64,000 bases of DNA from Novosphingobium sp. CF614 (GTDB lineage: Bacteria > Pseudomonadota > Alphaproteobacteria > Sphingomonadales > Sphingomonadaceae). The stretch spans positions 186,001 through 250,000 of the forward strand of contig NZ_FOOR01000002.1 in NCBI RefSeq assembly GCF_900113255.1. Reading direction: 5' to 3'. The position numbers were made by a program, and so were the translations under genes. Under the pieces are notes generated by a model, which was not told the DNA's origin, searched no databases, and was given only the letters and a program-made list of their open reading frames with translations. Position 1 is the stretch's first letter; every line of letters begins with the position of its first letter. Of the stretch, positions 10,711-19,148 are shown in pieces.

Positions 10711-11255
10711 TGCGCGCCGGCCTCCGCCACTTCGATGCGGGCCAGCCGCTTGCCCAGCGCGGCGGCATCGCGCACGAGTTCCGCGCGCTCGGGATCACGG
10801 CCCTTCGGAGCCTTCGCGGCGGGCTCGGCCGGAGCGGCCGGCGCGGCGGTGGCCCCGGTCACCGGAGAAACCATCGCCAGCAGCGAGGAGCCGGTGTCCG
10901 GGGAGACGGGTTTTTCGGCATTGGCATAGCGGATCGGCTCCGGCGCGCCGGGGCCCGCCGCCGTGCCCAGCGCCGCGAGCTGCCGTTCGCCCTCGATATA
11001 TTGCCCGGCCCCGGGCGCCTTGTAGCCGAACTCCAGGTCGTTCAGCTGCTTGAGCGCCTGCTGGTTGGACCGGGTCTGGAACTCGGTCTGCAGGAAATCG
11101 ATGTCCTGCTGCACCCAGACCGTCCGTTTCTCGGCGTCGCGGACCTGGCTCTTCACGGCGTTGACCCGCAGCGTCAGCGCGATCGTCAGCGCGCCGCAGA
11201 TCATCAGCACGGAAATCCAGCCGATCGAGCGGATGCGGTCGCTGGTGAGGTTCAT
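10707..11255 (-). CDS. ftsL: FtsL-like division protein
   Basis: Small bitopic membrane protein of 182 residues placed between rsmH and ftsI, where ftsL normally lies. One membrane segment (about residues 12-30) is followed by a coiled-coil region with many Gln, Leu and charged residues (about 35-75), typical of the FtsL/FtsB/FtsQ complex. The C-terminal half is an unusually long Ala/Pro-rich extension for FtsL (usual length 100-130). FtsL diverges strongly in sequence, so the call rests on topology and position. The start was set at [10 protein letters not shown], overlapping the rsmH stop; the open frame upstream is a shadow of rsmH. Confidence 0.8.
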   Translation of the reverse strand: MNLTSDRIRSIGWISVLMICGALTIALTLRVNAVKSQVRDAEKRTVWVQQDIDFLQTEFQTRSNQQALKQLNDLEFGYKAPGAGQYIEGERQLAALGTAAGPGAPEPIRYANAEKPVSPDTGSSLLAMVSPVTGATAAPAAPAEPAAKAPKGRDPERAELVRDAAALGKRLARIEVAEAGAQ

Positions 11256-12223
11256 GCGGCACTCCTGTGAAACGTTCGGGCGGGGGCTTCGGTGCGCACG
11301 GCGCTGCGCAAGGTGGCGGAACGGGACCGCGGATTCGCGGTCAGTTCGGCCTCGCCGGGACGCACGCCCTTGGCGACTTGCGCGAATGTCGGGGCGGCCC
11401 CGGCGGCGATTTGCGGCAGATGGCGCGAGGTGGACCGGCCGGCACCGCTGGCATCGCGCAGGAAGTGCTTGACCCTGCGATCCTCCAGGCTGTGGAAAGC
11501 GACCACGGCCAGCCGGCCGCCGGGGCGCAGCAAGGCCTCGGCGGCGGCCAGCCCGGCGTCGAGTTCGTCGAGTTCGCCGTTCACATGGATGCGGATCGCC
11601 TGGAAGCTGCGCGTCGCCGGGTCCTTGGGTGCGCCCGGGCGATGGCCCAGCGCCTTGCGCACCACGCGCGCCAGTTCGCCGGTGGTGGTCAGCGGCCGCG
11701 CGGCGACGATGGCGCGGGCGACGCGGCGCGACTGGCGCTCTTCCCCGTAGAGGTAGAGCACGTCGGCGATCTCGGCTTCGTCGGCTTGGTTGACGAAGTC
11801 GGCGGCGGAAGGGCCTTCCCGGCTCATGCGCATGTCGAGCGGGCCGTCCGCCGCGAAGGCGAAGCCGCGCGCGGCCTGGTCGAGCTGCATCGAGGAGACG
11901 CCGATGTCCATGACCACGCCGTCGACCCGGTCGATCCCGGCCTCCGCCAGTCCCTCGGCCATCTCCGAAAAGCGGCGCGGATGGAGCACCAGGCGCGGCG
12001 GATCGCTTTCCAGCTCCGGCCACTTCCCCGGATTTCCCCGGATCGCGGCGATGGCATCGGGATCGCGATCGAACGCGTGGACGGTCGCCCCGGCATCCAG
12101 CAGCCGGCGGGTATAGCCGCCCGCCCCCAGCGTCGCATCGACGATGAGGTCGCCGCCCTGGGGGTTCAGGGCGGCGACCACCTCCTGGAGGAGCACGGGA
12201 ACATGCGGAACGGCGGCGTTCAT
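11252..12223 (-). CDS. rsmH: 16S rRNA m4C1402 methyltransferase RsmH (MraW)
   Basis: SAM-dependent methyltransferase of 323 residues that modifies N4 of C1402 in 16S rRNA. The N-terminus reads [10 protein letters not shown], then the SAM-binding motif [14 protein letters not shown] (residues 29-42); [17 protein letters not shown] and the C-terminal [13 protein letters not shown] are hallmark motifs of this family. It is the second gene of the dcw operon, overlapping mraZ by four bases upstream and ftsL by four downstream. Confidence 0.97.
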   Translation of the reverse strand: MNAAVPHVPVLLQEVVAALNPQGGDLIVDATLGAGGYTRRLLDAGATVHAFDRDPDAIAAIRGNPGKWPELESDPPRLVLHPRRFSEMAEGLAEAGIDRVDGVVMDIGVSSMQLDQAARGFAFAADGPLDMRMSREGPSAADFVNQADEAEIADVLYLYGEERQSRRVARAIVAARPLTTTGELARVVRKALGHRPGAPKDPATRSFQAIRIHVNGELDELDAGLAAAEALLRPGGRLAVVAFHSLEDRRVKHFLRDASGAGRSTSRHLPQIAAGAAPTFAQVAKGVRPGEAELTANPRSRSATLRSAVRTEAPARTFHRSAA

Positions 12224-12723
12224 TTCTTCTTCGCCCTGGCCAGTTCGGCATCGGCGAACGAGCAGCAGGTGGCGATGACGCCCTCCATCTCGGGGTCGTC
12301 CGCGAGTTTGTAGAGCTCTTCCGGATTCCAGATCGTGAAGAACCTGCCGACGCCCTGGAAATAGAGCTGGTCCTGGATATTGGCGAGGCTGGCCAGCGCT
12401 TCGGGCATGACGAAACGGCCGCTGGTATCGAACGGCGTGGGCGTGAAGGTATAGAGCTGCATGGCCCGCTTGTCGCGGTTGAACGGGCGCTGGGCGGCGT
12501 CGGCGCGGGCCTGCTCGGCGTCGAGCTGGGCTTCGAAGTCGGCGACCCGCGAAAGACCGAAGCCGACCAGGCATTTCCATTCGGAATGCTTGGCCAGGCA
12601 GATCACGTCCTTGCCGCTCGATTCGCGCACGGTGGTGCGCAGCGCGTTGGGCAGCACGAAGCGGTTCTTGTCGCGTAGAAGCGAAAAGCCCTGCCCGCTG
12701 TAAATATGTGGCTGCCCCGCCAT
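12220..12723 (-). CDS. mraZ: Transcriptional regulator/division protein MraZ
   Basis: AbrB-like DNA-binding protein of 167 residues that opens the dcw operon and, where studied, represses it. Two tandem SpoVT/AbrB-like repeats are visible, centred on [18 protein letters not shown] (about residues 11-28) and [13 protein letters not shown] (about 98-110). The start MAGQPHIY was chosen because it matches the family N-terminus and follows a GGGGCGG ribosome-binding stretch; the frame stays open for 52 codons upstream, but that extension is rich in Arg and Gly and does not look like MraZ. The candidate operator array lies about 140-220 bases upstream. Confidence 0.93.
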   Translation of the reverse strand: MAGQPHIYSGQGFSLLRDKNRFVLPNALRTTVRESSGKDVICLAKHSEWKCLVGFGLSRVADFEAQLDAEQARADAAQRPFNRDKRAMQLYTFTPTPFDTSGRFVMPEALASLANIQDQLYFQGVGRFFTIWNPEELYKLADDPEMEGVIATCCSFADAELARAKKK

Positions 12724-12861
12724 GCCGCCCCGTTTCACCCCTAAGGTATCCGTCTCGAGAATGACCAACCCCGCCCCAGCCGCGCACCCGCGCGGCTGGG
12801 CTCCGCGCCCACGCGGGACACGGCGAGACTCAGCCATTTCGATTGGCTCCATCCATATAAC

Positions 12862-12945
12862 GGGAAATGCGGGGAACAAAGGGAATTATAGGGATTTGCG
12901 GGAATTAATCCACAATTCTGGTCAGATAACGGGAACATCCGGGAA
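12862..12945 (-). promoter_or_regulatory. Candidate MraZ operator array and mraZ promoter
   Basis: On the plus strand GGGA(A) recurs at 12862, 12872, 12881, 12891, 12900, 12931 and 12941, mostly at 9-10 base steps, so the copies lie on one face of the helix. On the gene (minus) strand they read TTCCC. A perfect TATAAT box for mraZ (12885-12890 as ATTATA on the plus strand) sits between the third and fourth copies. E. coli MraZ binds TGGGN repeats with 10-base period at the same place; the array therefore looks like the autoregulatory operator, although here the G-rich strand is opposite to the gene. Confidence 0.6.
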
Positions 12946-13206
12946 CCGTTCGTCACTCGCCCGGTATCCTGATTCAGAATATTAATATTTTTATTTCAAT
13001 TAGTTATGACGGAATCGCAGGGGATTCCCGAATATCCCCGCCATGGCCTTTCCGGGCAGTCGGACCGGGATGCGGCCACACCCGGCAATCGGTGTAAAAA
13101 CCCGCGCATTTTCGCAGTGCGGCGCCGGAAACCGCCGCGACTCGCGCTTGTCCCGCGCAGCGGCTGGCCAGTGGATCATCGCTTCCCCGATTTTCCCCGG
13201 CTGATG

Positions 13207-13262
13207 CCAAATCCCATGGATCGGAACTCTTGTTCCCTCCTCCCTTCGAAGGACTTGGCACG
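13207..13262 (+). repeat. Dispersed intergenic repeat, copy 1 (truncated)
   Basis: The segment CCAAATC, five bases, then GATCGGAACTC.TGTTCCCT matches the left arm of the longer palindromic element at 35063-35171 with few differences. The right arm is reduced to a short CTTCGAAGGACTTGG stretch, so this copy seems decayed. Two other copies are annotated at 30416 and 35063. Confidence 0.55.
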
Positions 13263-13330
13263 AGAGCCTCACAGGTTCCATCGACGCCGTTGTCATGCCC
13301 CACGACCACCGGGGGACCACCGGGGGACCA

Positions 13331-13368
13331 GGGGGGGGGGGGGGGGGCGGGGGGGGGGCACGGGGGGG
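13331..13368. repeat. Poly-G tract
   Basis: Runs of 17, 10 and 7 guanines are separated only by C and CAC, preceded by two copies of CACCGGGGGACCA. Such a tract is very unusual in a bacterial chromosome. It could be a real slippage-prone element, but a sequencing or assembly artefact at a difficult spot is at least as likely. Confidence 0.8.
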
Positions 13369-13392
13369 TCCAGGCGGAACCCGGGCGTGCCC

Positions 13393-13740
13393 TTAAGGCC
13401 GCTCGGTTCCACTGTCGCTGGGGGTCGGCGTGGGGCTGGGATCGGCGGCCGGAACGACGCCGATGTCGGCAAGCGGATCGGTGGCCGGCTTCTGGGGCCT
13501 GGCGTCGACGGCGACCACGTCGTGGATCGGGTCCTGGGTATCGGTCAGCTTGGCGCGGTCCATGATGATGTTGGCCAGCCCGACGATCAGCAGCATCGCG
13601 CAGAGTCCGAACAGCCCCACTTGCAGGCGATGCACCGCCTGCGCGCGCAGCTCGCGCGCGCCCGGCGCCGCAAAGTGGCGAACGGTGGTGACCGGCTCGA
13701 CCATGCCGGGGATCACCTGGGGCGGAATGTGTCCTGCCAT
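13393..13740 (-). CDS. Small single-pass membrane protein, unknown function
   Basis: A 115-residue protein with one strongly hydrophobic segment (about residues 40-60, GLFGLCAMLLIVGLANIIM). It is preceded by a basic cytoplasmic part and followed by a Pro/Asp/Thr-rich tail (DPSPTPTPSDSGTERP) likely to lie in the periplasm. I recognise no family. It begins 16 bases after the cysteine synthase stop and is probably co-transcribed with it. A TTG two codons upstream has the better spacing to a GAGGT ribosome-binding site and could be the true start. Confidence 0.6.
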   Translation of the reverse strand: MAGHIPPQVIPGMVEPVTTVRHFAAPGARELRAQAVHRLQVGLFGLCAMLLIVGLANIIMDRAKLTDTQDPIHDVVAVDARPQKPATDPLADIGVVPAADPSPTPTPSDSGTERP

Positions 13741-13756
13741 CGGCAAGACGTTTACC

Positions 13757-14767
13757 TCAGCTTGCGAGCCAAGGGAAGACCGGCAATCCCTTCGCCTCCA
13801 GCCAGGCGGCGTTGTAGAGCGAGGAGAGATAGCGAAAGCCGGTGTCGCACAGGATCGTCGCCACTCGCGATCCGGGCCCCAGCCGCTTGCCCAGCATCAC
13901 CGCGCCGGCGACGTTGATGCCCGAGGACAGCCCCAGGCACAGTCCTTCCTCGGCAAGCAGGCGGCGCACCCATTCCAGCCCTTCCTCGTCAGAGACGCGG
14001 AACTGGGTGTCGATCGGGGCGCCTTCGAGATTGGCGGTGATGCGCCCCTGCCCGATCCCTTCCGCGACGGAAGTGCCCTCCGCCTTGAGCTCGCCATGGG
14101 CATAGTAGTTGTAGAGCGCGGCGCCGTGCGGATCGGTGAGCGCGATCGTCACCTTCTCGTCGAAGGCCTTCAGGCCCAGCCCGGTGCCGGCGATGGTGCC
14201 GCCGGTGCCGGCCGCGCAGGTGAAGCCGTCGATCCGGCCTTCCATCTGCGCCCACAGTTCCGGCGCGGTGCTTTCGATGTGGGCCTTGCGGTTGGCGATG
14301 TTGTCGAACTGGTTGGCCCAGACCGCGCCCTCGGTCTCCTCGGCCAGGCGGCGCGAGGTGTGGACGAAGTGCCCGGGGTTGGAGAACGGCGCCGCCGGCA
14401 CCAGCACCAGTTCGGCCCCGAGCGCGCGCAGCGTGTCCATCTTCTCGCGCGATTGCGTCTCGGGCATCACGATCACGGTCTGGTAGCCCAGCGCATTGGC
14501 CACCAGCGCCAGGCCGATCCCGGTATTGCCCGCCGTGCCTTCGACGATGGTGCCGCCGGGCTTCAGCAGCCCCCGGCCTTCGGCGTCGCGCACGATCCAC
14601 AGCGCCGCCCGGTCCTTCACCGAGGCGCCGGGATTGGCGAATTCGCACTTGCCCCAGATTTCGCAGCCGGCCGCCGCGCTGGGCCCCTTGAGCAGGACCA
14701 GCGGCGTATTGCCGATAAGATCGAGCGTGGAGCGCTTGGGCGCCGGGGCGATCGTCGATGCTGTCAT
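13757..14767 (-). CDS. cysK: Cysteine synthase (O-acetylserine sulfhydrylase family)
   Basis: PLP enzyme of 336 residues that makes cysteine from O-acetylserine and sulfide. The Schiff-base lysine is K51 in NPGASVKDRAA, the substrate loop reads EGTAGNTGIG (residues 74-83), and the phosphate-binding loop is GTGGTIAGTG. The TAGNTG loop differs from the TSGNTG of classical CysK and is closer to the CysK/CBS branch common in alphaproteobacteria, so exact substrate use is not certain. The start MTASTIAP was chosen over one 19 codons upstream because the extension lies outside the family's conserved N-terminus. Confidence 0.9.
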   Translation of the reverse strand: MTASTIAPAPKRSTLDLIGNTPLVLLKGPSAAAGCEIWGKCEFANPGASVKDRAALWIVRDAEGRGLLKPGGTIVEGTAGNTGIGLALVANALGYQTVIVMPETQSREKMDTLRALGAELVLVPAAPFSNPGHFVHTSRRLAEETEGAVWANQFDNIANRKAHIESTAPELWAQMEGRIDGFTCAAGTGGTIAGTGLGLKAFDEKVTIALTDPHGAALYNYYAHGELKAEGTSVAEGIGQGRITANLEGAPIDTQFRVSDEEGLEWVRRLLAEEGLCLGLSSGINVAGAVMLGKRLGPGSRVATILCDTGFRYLSSLYNAAWLEAKGLPVFPWLAS

Positions 14768-14848
14768 GGCCGCGAGAGTTACGAAGCGGGAACGCAAGGC
14801 GCAAACGAATTGCGCCTTACCCATCCCAAATCAATCTTCCAGCGCCGA

Positions 14849-15166
14849 TCAGTCTTCCTGCGCGATGGTGACCTTGCAGCCTTCCAGGGCGGCAGTCACC
14901 GGCACCTGGCAGGACAGGCGCGAATATTCGTTGCGGTGGCCCGAACTGTCGAGCAGGTCGTTCTCGTCCTCGCTCATCGGCGGCAGCTTGTCCATGTAGG
15001 CGGGATCGATGTGGACATGGCAGGTCGCGCAGGAGCAGCAGCCGCCGCACAGCGCCAGCAGTTCGTCGAAGCCGTTGTCACGGATGGCTTCCATCAGGGT
15101 GCGGCCTTCGCTGGCCTCGACGTTCGATTCCTCACCCGAATGATTGACGACGATGATCTGCGGCAT
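14849..15166 (-). CDS. 2Fe-2S ferredoxin (adrenodoxin type)
   Basis: A 105-residue soluble electron carrier. Cysteines in CGGCCSCATCHVHID plus the later LSCQV provide the C-x5-C-x2-C...C pattern for a [2Fe-2S] cluster. The pattern GRTLMEAIRDNGFDELLALCGG is typical of adrenodoxin/putidaredoxin-type ferredoxins that serve P450s or iron-sulfur assembly. No isc genes are next to it, and the P450 of this window is 20 kb away, so its partner cannot be inferred from context. Confidence 0.92.
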   Translation of the reverse strand: MPQIIVVNHSGEESNVEASEGRTLMEAIRDNGFDELLALCGGCCSCATCHVHIDPAYMDKLPPMSEDENDLLDSSGHRNEYSRLSCQVPVTAALEGCKVTIAQED

Positions 15167-15286
15167 TGTTTCCGAATCCCCTTTGATGCGCGGAGCATTG
15201 CAAATACGGCGGGCACATGCAGTGGTATGCGCGTTTGTCGCAGGCTGCTAAAGGCTGCGCCCCGCTTTTGCAAGGCAGTCGAATCC

Positions 15287-15904
15287 ATGGGCCTGACCAC
15301 CGATCAACTTAAATCCGGGCTCGACGCGATCGCCGGTCGGGAGCCGGCCATCGCCCGCGCGCTGGAGATCGCCGGCTACCCCGAGCCGCGTATCCGCCCC
15401 ACCGGCTATGCGACGCTGCTGCGCACGATCGTGGGCCAGCAGGTGAGCGTCGCGGCGGCGGCATCGGTATGGAGCCGGCTGGAAGCGCTGCTGGGCGAGG
15501 GCCTGCCGCCCGAAACCCTGCTCGCCGCCGATTTCGAGGCGCTGCGCGGCTGCGGCCTGTCACGTCAGAAGCAAGGCTATGCGCGCAGCCTGTGCGAACT
15601 GGTCGCGGCCGGCGCGCTGGACTTCGACGCCCTGCCCCGCGACGACGAGGAAGCCATCGCCCAGCTCGTCCAGATCAAGGGCATCGGCCGCTGGTCGGCG
15701 GAGATCTACCTGCTCTTCGCCGAAGGCCGGGCAGACATCTGGCCGGCCGGAGACCTTGCCGTGCAGGCCGGTCTCCACCGGATCCTGGGCCTGGAGGCCC
15801 GCCCGGACGAGAAGCAGACCCGCGCCCTGGCCGAACGCTGGCGCCCCCACCGCGGCGCGGCGGCGATCTTCACCTGGCACTGCTACAACAACCCGGCGCT
15901 GTGA
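15287..15904 (+). CDS. DNA-3-methyladenine glycosylase II (AlkA-like, HhH-GPD)
   Basis: Base-excision repair glycosylase of 205 residues that removes alkylated purines. The helix-hairpin-helix is visible at LVQIKGIGRWSAEIYLLF (about 127-144) and the GPD catalytic aspartate is D156 in WPAGDLAVQ. It lacks the N-terminal domain of E. coli AlkA and matches the shorter form. The frame is open far upstream through a shadow of neighbouring genes; MGLTTDQL is the first start that fits the family. Confidence 0.9.
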   Translation: MGLTTDQLKSGLDAIAGREPAIARALEIAGYPEPRIRPTGYATLLRTIVGQQVSVAAAASVWSRLEALLGEGLPPETLLAADFEALRGCGLSRQKQGYARSLCELVAAGALDFDALPRDDEEAIAQLVQIKGIGRWSAEIYLLFAEGRADIWPAGDLAVQAGLHRILGLEARPDEKQTRALAERWRPHRGAAAIFTWHCYNNPAL

Positions 15905-16031
15905 ACCGGCCGCCGCCGCGTGACGCCGGAACCGGCGCGGCGCGGGGCCGAAAGCCATCGCGGGAGGGATTGCCGCCGCAACGCCGCCCCAGCGGAATGC
16001 GCGCCTGGAGAATGCCCGCCCGGCCGGGTTG

Positions 16032-16703
16032 CTAGAGACGCTCCAGCACCGGCACCAGCTCGTCGAAGTGGTCGATCACCGCCGCCGCGCCCAGTTCGCG
16101 TGGCGGCAGGTCGCTGAAGCCGAAGCTCACCGCCACGCAAGGGATGCCCGCCGCCGCCGCCGCGCGCGTATCGTAAGTGGTGTCGCCGATATAGGCGGCC
16201 CGCCCGCCGCCGCCGCGCGCGATCATCAGTTGCAGCAGGTCCGGCTTCGGCTTCCCCCTGCCCGGCCCCAGCGTATCGCCGCCGATGATCGCGCAGAACC
16301 GATCCGAAAGGCCCAGTTCGGCGAAAATCTTCACCGCGAAACGCTCCAGCTTGTTGGTGACGACCGCGATCCTCGCCCCGCGCGCGGCAAGCTGGTCAAG
16401 CATCGCCTCGCCGCCCGGGAACAGCCGCGTCTCGGCGGAAATGTTGCGTTCGTAGAACGCCAGCAAGGCCGCGTGCAATTGCTCGAAGCGGGCCTCGTCC
16501 GGCAGGCCGCCGGTCGCCTCGAACGCCCTGGTCAGCATCTTGCGCGCGCCCCCGCCCACCATGGCGCGCACCTGCGACGCGGGCACGCCGCGGCGTCCGT
16601 CCAGCCCCAGCGCGTGGTTGACGGCGTGGGCCAGGTCGCGGTGGCTGTCCAGCAGGGTTCCGTCGAGATCGAACCCGACGATGTCGAAAGGAAACGCTGT
16701 CAT
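16032..16703 (-). CDS. gph: Phosphoglycolate phosphatase-like HAD hydrolase
   Basis: HAD-superfamily phosphatase of 223 residues. Motif I is FDLDGTLLDS with nucleophile D12 and acid/base D14; motif II is VVTNK; the motif III lysine is in GKPKPD; and motif IV is YIGDTTYDTRAA. The cap type and the KPKPDLL signature are those of Gph, which removes 2-phosphoglycolate from DNA repair and oxygenase side reactions. It is divergent from glmU, with about 60 bases between start codons. Substrate is inferred from family only. Confidence 0.85.
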   Translation of the reverse strand: MTAFPFDIVGFDLDGTLLDSHRDLAHAVNHALGLDGRRGVPASQVRAMVGGGARKMLTRAFEATGGLPDEARFEQLHAALLAFYERNISAETRLFPGGEAMLDQLAARGARIAVVTNKLERFAVKIFAELGLSDRFCAIIGGDTLGPGRGKPKPDLLQLMIARGGGGRAAYIGDTTYDTRAAAAAGIPCVAVSFGFSDLPPRELGAAAVIDHFDELVPVLERL

Positions 16704-16762
16704 GCCCGGCCCAGTGGCGGCTTGGAGTGGAATCCGCAACAATTTGCTGGCACATGGAACGC

Positions 16763-18130
16763 ATGACCCCTGCCGATACCCCGCTTGCCATCGTCGTCCT
16801 CGCCGCCGGCAAAGGCACCCGCATGAAAAGTAACCTGCACAAGGTGCTCCACCCGATCGCCGGGCGGCCGATGCTCGAACACCTGCTGGAAAGCGCGCGG
16901 GAACTCGCGCCCGAACGCCAGGTCGTGGTTGCCGGGCACGGGCGCGAGCAGCTGGAGGCGGCGCTGGGCGCGCGCGCGGTGATCGCGGTGCAGGAACCCC
17001 AGCTCGGCACCGGCCACGCGGTCCAGCAGGCCGAGGGCGCCCTGGCCGGGTTCGCGGGCGACGTGCTCATCCTCTACGGCGACGTGCCGTTCGTCCGCGC
17101 CGCGACCATGCGCGCGATGATCGACCGGCTCCATGCGCCGGACGCGCCCGCCGTCGTCGTGCTCGGCTTCACGCCGGAAGACCCGCTGCAATACGGCCGC
17201 GTGCTGGCGCATGACGATGGGCGGATCGCGATGATGGTCGAATACAAGGACGCCAGCGAGGAACAGCGCGCCTGCCGCCTGTGCAATTCGGGGCTGATGG
17301 CGGTCAAGTCGGCGGATCTGTTCGCGCTGCTCGCCCAGCTCGGCAACGACAATTCCCAGGGCGAGTACTACCTGGTCGACATCGTCAACATCGCCACGCT
17401 CGAAGGGCGGCCATGCGCGGTGATCGTGACCGACGATCCCGACGAAGTGGGCGGCATCAACAGCCGCAGCGAACTCGCCGAGGCCGAGGCACGCTGGCAG
17501 CGCCAGCGGCGCATCGCGGCAATGGCGGACGGCGCCACGCTGATCGCGCCGGAAACCGTGTTCTTCGCCTGGGACACCCGGCTGGGACGCGACGTCACGA
17601 TCGAGCCGAACGTGGTGTTCGGCCCCGGGGTGCAAGTTGCCGACAATGTCACGATCCACGCATTCTCCCACCTCGAAGGCGCGACGCTGGAAAGCGGCAC
17701 TTCGATCGGACCCTATGCGCGCCTGCGCCCCGGCGCCGTGCTCAAGCAGGGCTCGCGCATCGGCAACTTCGTGGAAATGAAGAACGCGGTGCTTGGCGAA
17801 GGGGCCAAGGCCAATCACCTCACCTACCTGGGCGATGCGGAAATCGGCGCCGGCGCGAACATCGGCGCGGGCACCATCACCTGCAACTACGACGGCTATT
17901 TCAAGCACCGGACGGTGATCGGCGAGCGTGCCTTCATCGGCTCCAACAGCGCGCTTGTCGCCCCCGTGAAGATCGGTGCCGACGCCATCGTCGCGGCGGG
18001 CAGCGCCGTCACCCGCGATGTCGCCGACGGCGAGCTCCGGCTGGTGCGCGGCGAGCAGCTCGTCAAGCCGGGCTGGGCCGACCGCTTCCACGACGCGATG
18101 AAAAAGAAGAAGGCGGAGCAGAAGAAATAG
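16763..18130 (+). CDS. glmU: Bifunctional GlcN-1-P acetyltransferase/GlcNAc-1-P uridyltransferase GlmU
   Basis: Makes UDP-GlcNAc from glucosamine 1-phosphate, the entry point to peptidoglycan and lipopolysaccharide. The 455 residues have an N-terminal nucleotidyltransferase domain with LAAGKGTRMKS (residues 13-23) and a C-terminal left-handed beta-helix of hexapeptide repeats with NHLTYLGDAEIGAGANIGAG and NYDG for the acetyltransferase site. An ATG three codons upstream is an alternative start. glmS, which makes glucosamine 6-phosphate for the same pathway, lies 2.7 kb downstream. Confidence 0.96.
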   Translation: MTPADTPLAIVVLAAGKGTRMKSNLHKVLHPIAGRPMLEHLLESARELAPERQVVVAGHGREQLEAALGARAVIAVQEPQLGTGHAVQQAEGALAGFAGDVLILYGDVPFVRAATMRAMIDRLHAPDAPAVVVLGFTPEDPLQYGRVLAHDDGRIAMMVEYKDASEEQRACRLCNSGLMAVKSADLFALLAQLGNDNSQGEYYLVDIVNIATLEGRPCAVIVTDDPDEVGGINSRSELAEAEARWQRQRRIAAMADGATLIAPETVFFAWDTRLGRDVTIEPNVVFGPGVQVADNVTIHAFSHLEGATLESGTSIGPYARLRPGAVLKQGSRIGNFVEMKNAVLGEGAKANHLTYLGDAEIGAGANIGAGTITCNYDGYFKHRTVIGERAFIGSNSALVAPVKIGADAIVAAGSAVTRDVADGELRLVRGEQLVKPGWADRFHDAMKKKKAEQKK

Positions 18131-18143
18131 GGTTCGGCTTCAT

Positions 18144-18159
18144 GCCGGCCTTCGCCGGC
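18144..18159 (+). terminator. Possible glmU terminator hairpin
   Basis: GCCGGC-CTTC-GCCGGC forms a six-pair GC stem with a four-base loop 13 bases after the glmU stop. There is no clear T run after it, so it may act with Rho or simply stabilise the mRNA. Confidence 0.35.
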
Positions 18160-18322
18160 CTTGTCCTTCAGCGCCTCCCTCGCTCAGCGGCGCAGGCCTG
18201 CGGCTGACATCAAATCTCTCGGGGCGAGGCGGCGAAGCCATGACGAAGGAAGAAGGCGGGGGAAACCTGGTATTCGCGTCCGGTAGAGTCATCCGGGGCC
18301 GAAGGGGTGCCGGGCGATCCCG

Positions 18323-19036
18323 CTACGAGCCGATCGCCAGCTTGCGGGCGATGTAGCCGAGTTCGCTCTTCGCCACTTCACTGTTCGGATCGTATTCCTG
18401 CGACTTCCGGAACAGCCGTTCCGCCTCTTCGAAGGCGCCCATTTCGATCCGGTTGTAGCCCATCCCGCGCAGCGCCCGCGCCGCGATCGCGGCATCGGGA
18501 CCGGCCTTGTCCTTGTCTACCACGTCCCAGGCATGGGCGAACAGATCGTAGCTCTTGCGCCATTCCCGCCGCGATTTGAAGAGTTCGGCGTATTCATTGG
18601 CATAGTGCGCGTTGTCCGGCGCCATCTCGGTCGCCAGCCTGAGTTCGGGTTCGGCCAGGTCGCCCCGCCCCAGGTCGATCAGCGCGAAGCCCTTGCCGAA
18701 ATGCGCGTCGCAGACGCAGGGATCGAGCGCGATCGCTTCGGCGGCCTTCCCGGCCTTGGTCCCCGAACCCAGGCACAGCCGGGGCCGCCGATCGCCCGCG
18801 TACCGGGCGTCGCTGGCGGCGATCACCCGGTCGAACGCTTCGATCGCCTGATTCGGCTTGCCGGCCCGGATGAAATCGAACCCGGTGCTGACCTGCGCGC
18901 GCGCTTCGGCATCGAGACCGGCGACCGGGCCGGCGAGCGATGCGCTGCCCTTGTCGTCCGCCATTGCCGGCGCGGTGATCGCCGATATTCCCGCAATGGC
19001 CTGCAAAATGGCCAGCCGAGGCAACGGTCGTTTCAA
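18323..19036 (-). CDS. Exported TPR-repeat protein
   Basis: A 237-residue protein with a Sec signal (KRPLPRLAILQAIAGISAITAPAMA, cleavage before DDKG) followed by several tetratricopeptide-like helical repeats (about residues 55-230), for example GYNRIEMGAFEEAERLFRKSQEYDPNS. The TTG at 19036 was chosen because it places the signal peptide at the N-terminus and follows a GGAGAGAAAGG stretch; a GTG 20 codons upstream is the alternative. Such repeats mediate protein contacts in the periplasm. No specific role can be given. Confidence 0.75.
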   Translation of the reverse strand: MKRPLPRLAILQAIAGISAITAPAMADDKGSASLAGPVAGLDAEARAQVSTGFDFIRAGKPNQAIEAFDRVIAASDARYAGDRRPRLCLGSGTKAGKAAEAIALDPCVCDAHFGKGFALIDLGRGDLAEPELRLATEMAPDNAHYANEYAELFKSRREWRKSYDLFAHAWDVVDKDKAGPDAAIAARALRGMGYNRIEMGAFEEAERLFRKSQEYDPNSEVAKSELGYIARKLAIGS

Positions 19037-19148
19037 GCCTTTCTCTCCCGTCTTGTAAAAGACAGGTTCGAAGCTATCCCAATCGGGCCGTTTCACAAAC
19101 CTGAAACGAAGTTGTTCCAGCTTCCCCAGACTCAGCGGAGAGCCCTAA

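Larger units (their letters stand above)
12946..13392. other. Intergenic region without a supported gene
   Basis: Beyond the mraZ operator array this stretch holds no convincing gene. It begins with an AT-rich patch (around 12975-13003). It also contains two C-rich repeats resembling the operator on the opposite strand (13027-13040 and 13183-13200), one damaged copy of a dispersed repeat (13207-13262) and the poly-G tract at 13331-13368. Short open frames across it have no recognisable product. Confidence 0.6.

Noticed and set aside
14849..15166. Ferredoxin as the dedicated partner of the P450 at 35219
   Set aside because: They are 20 kb apart in unrelated neighbourhoods; pairing cannot be claimed from position.
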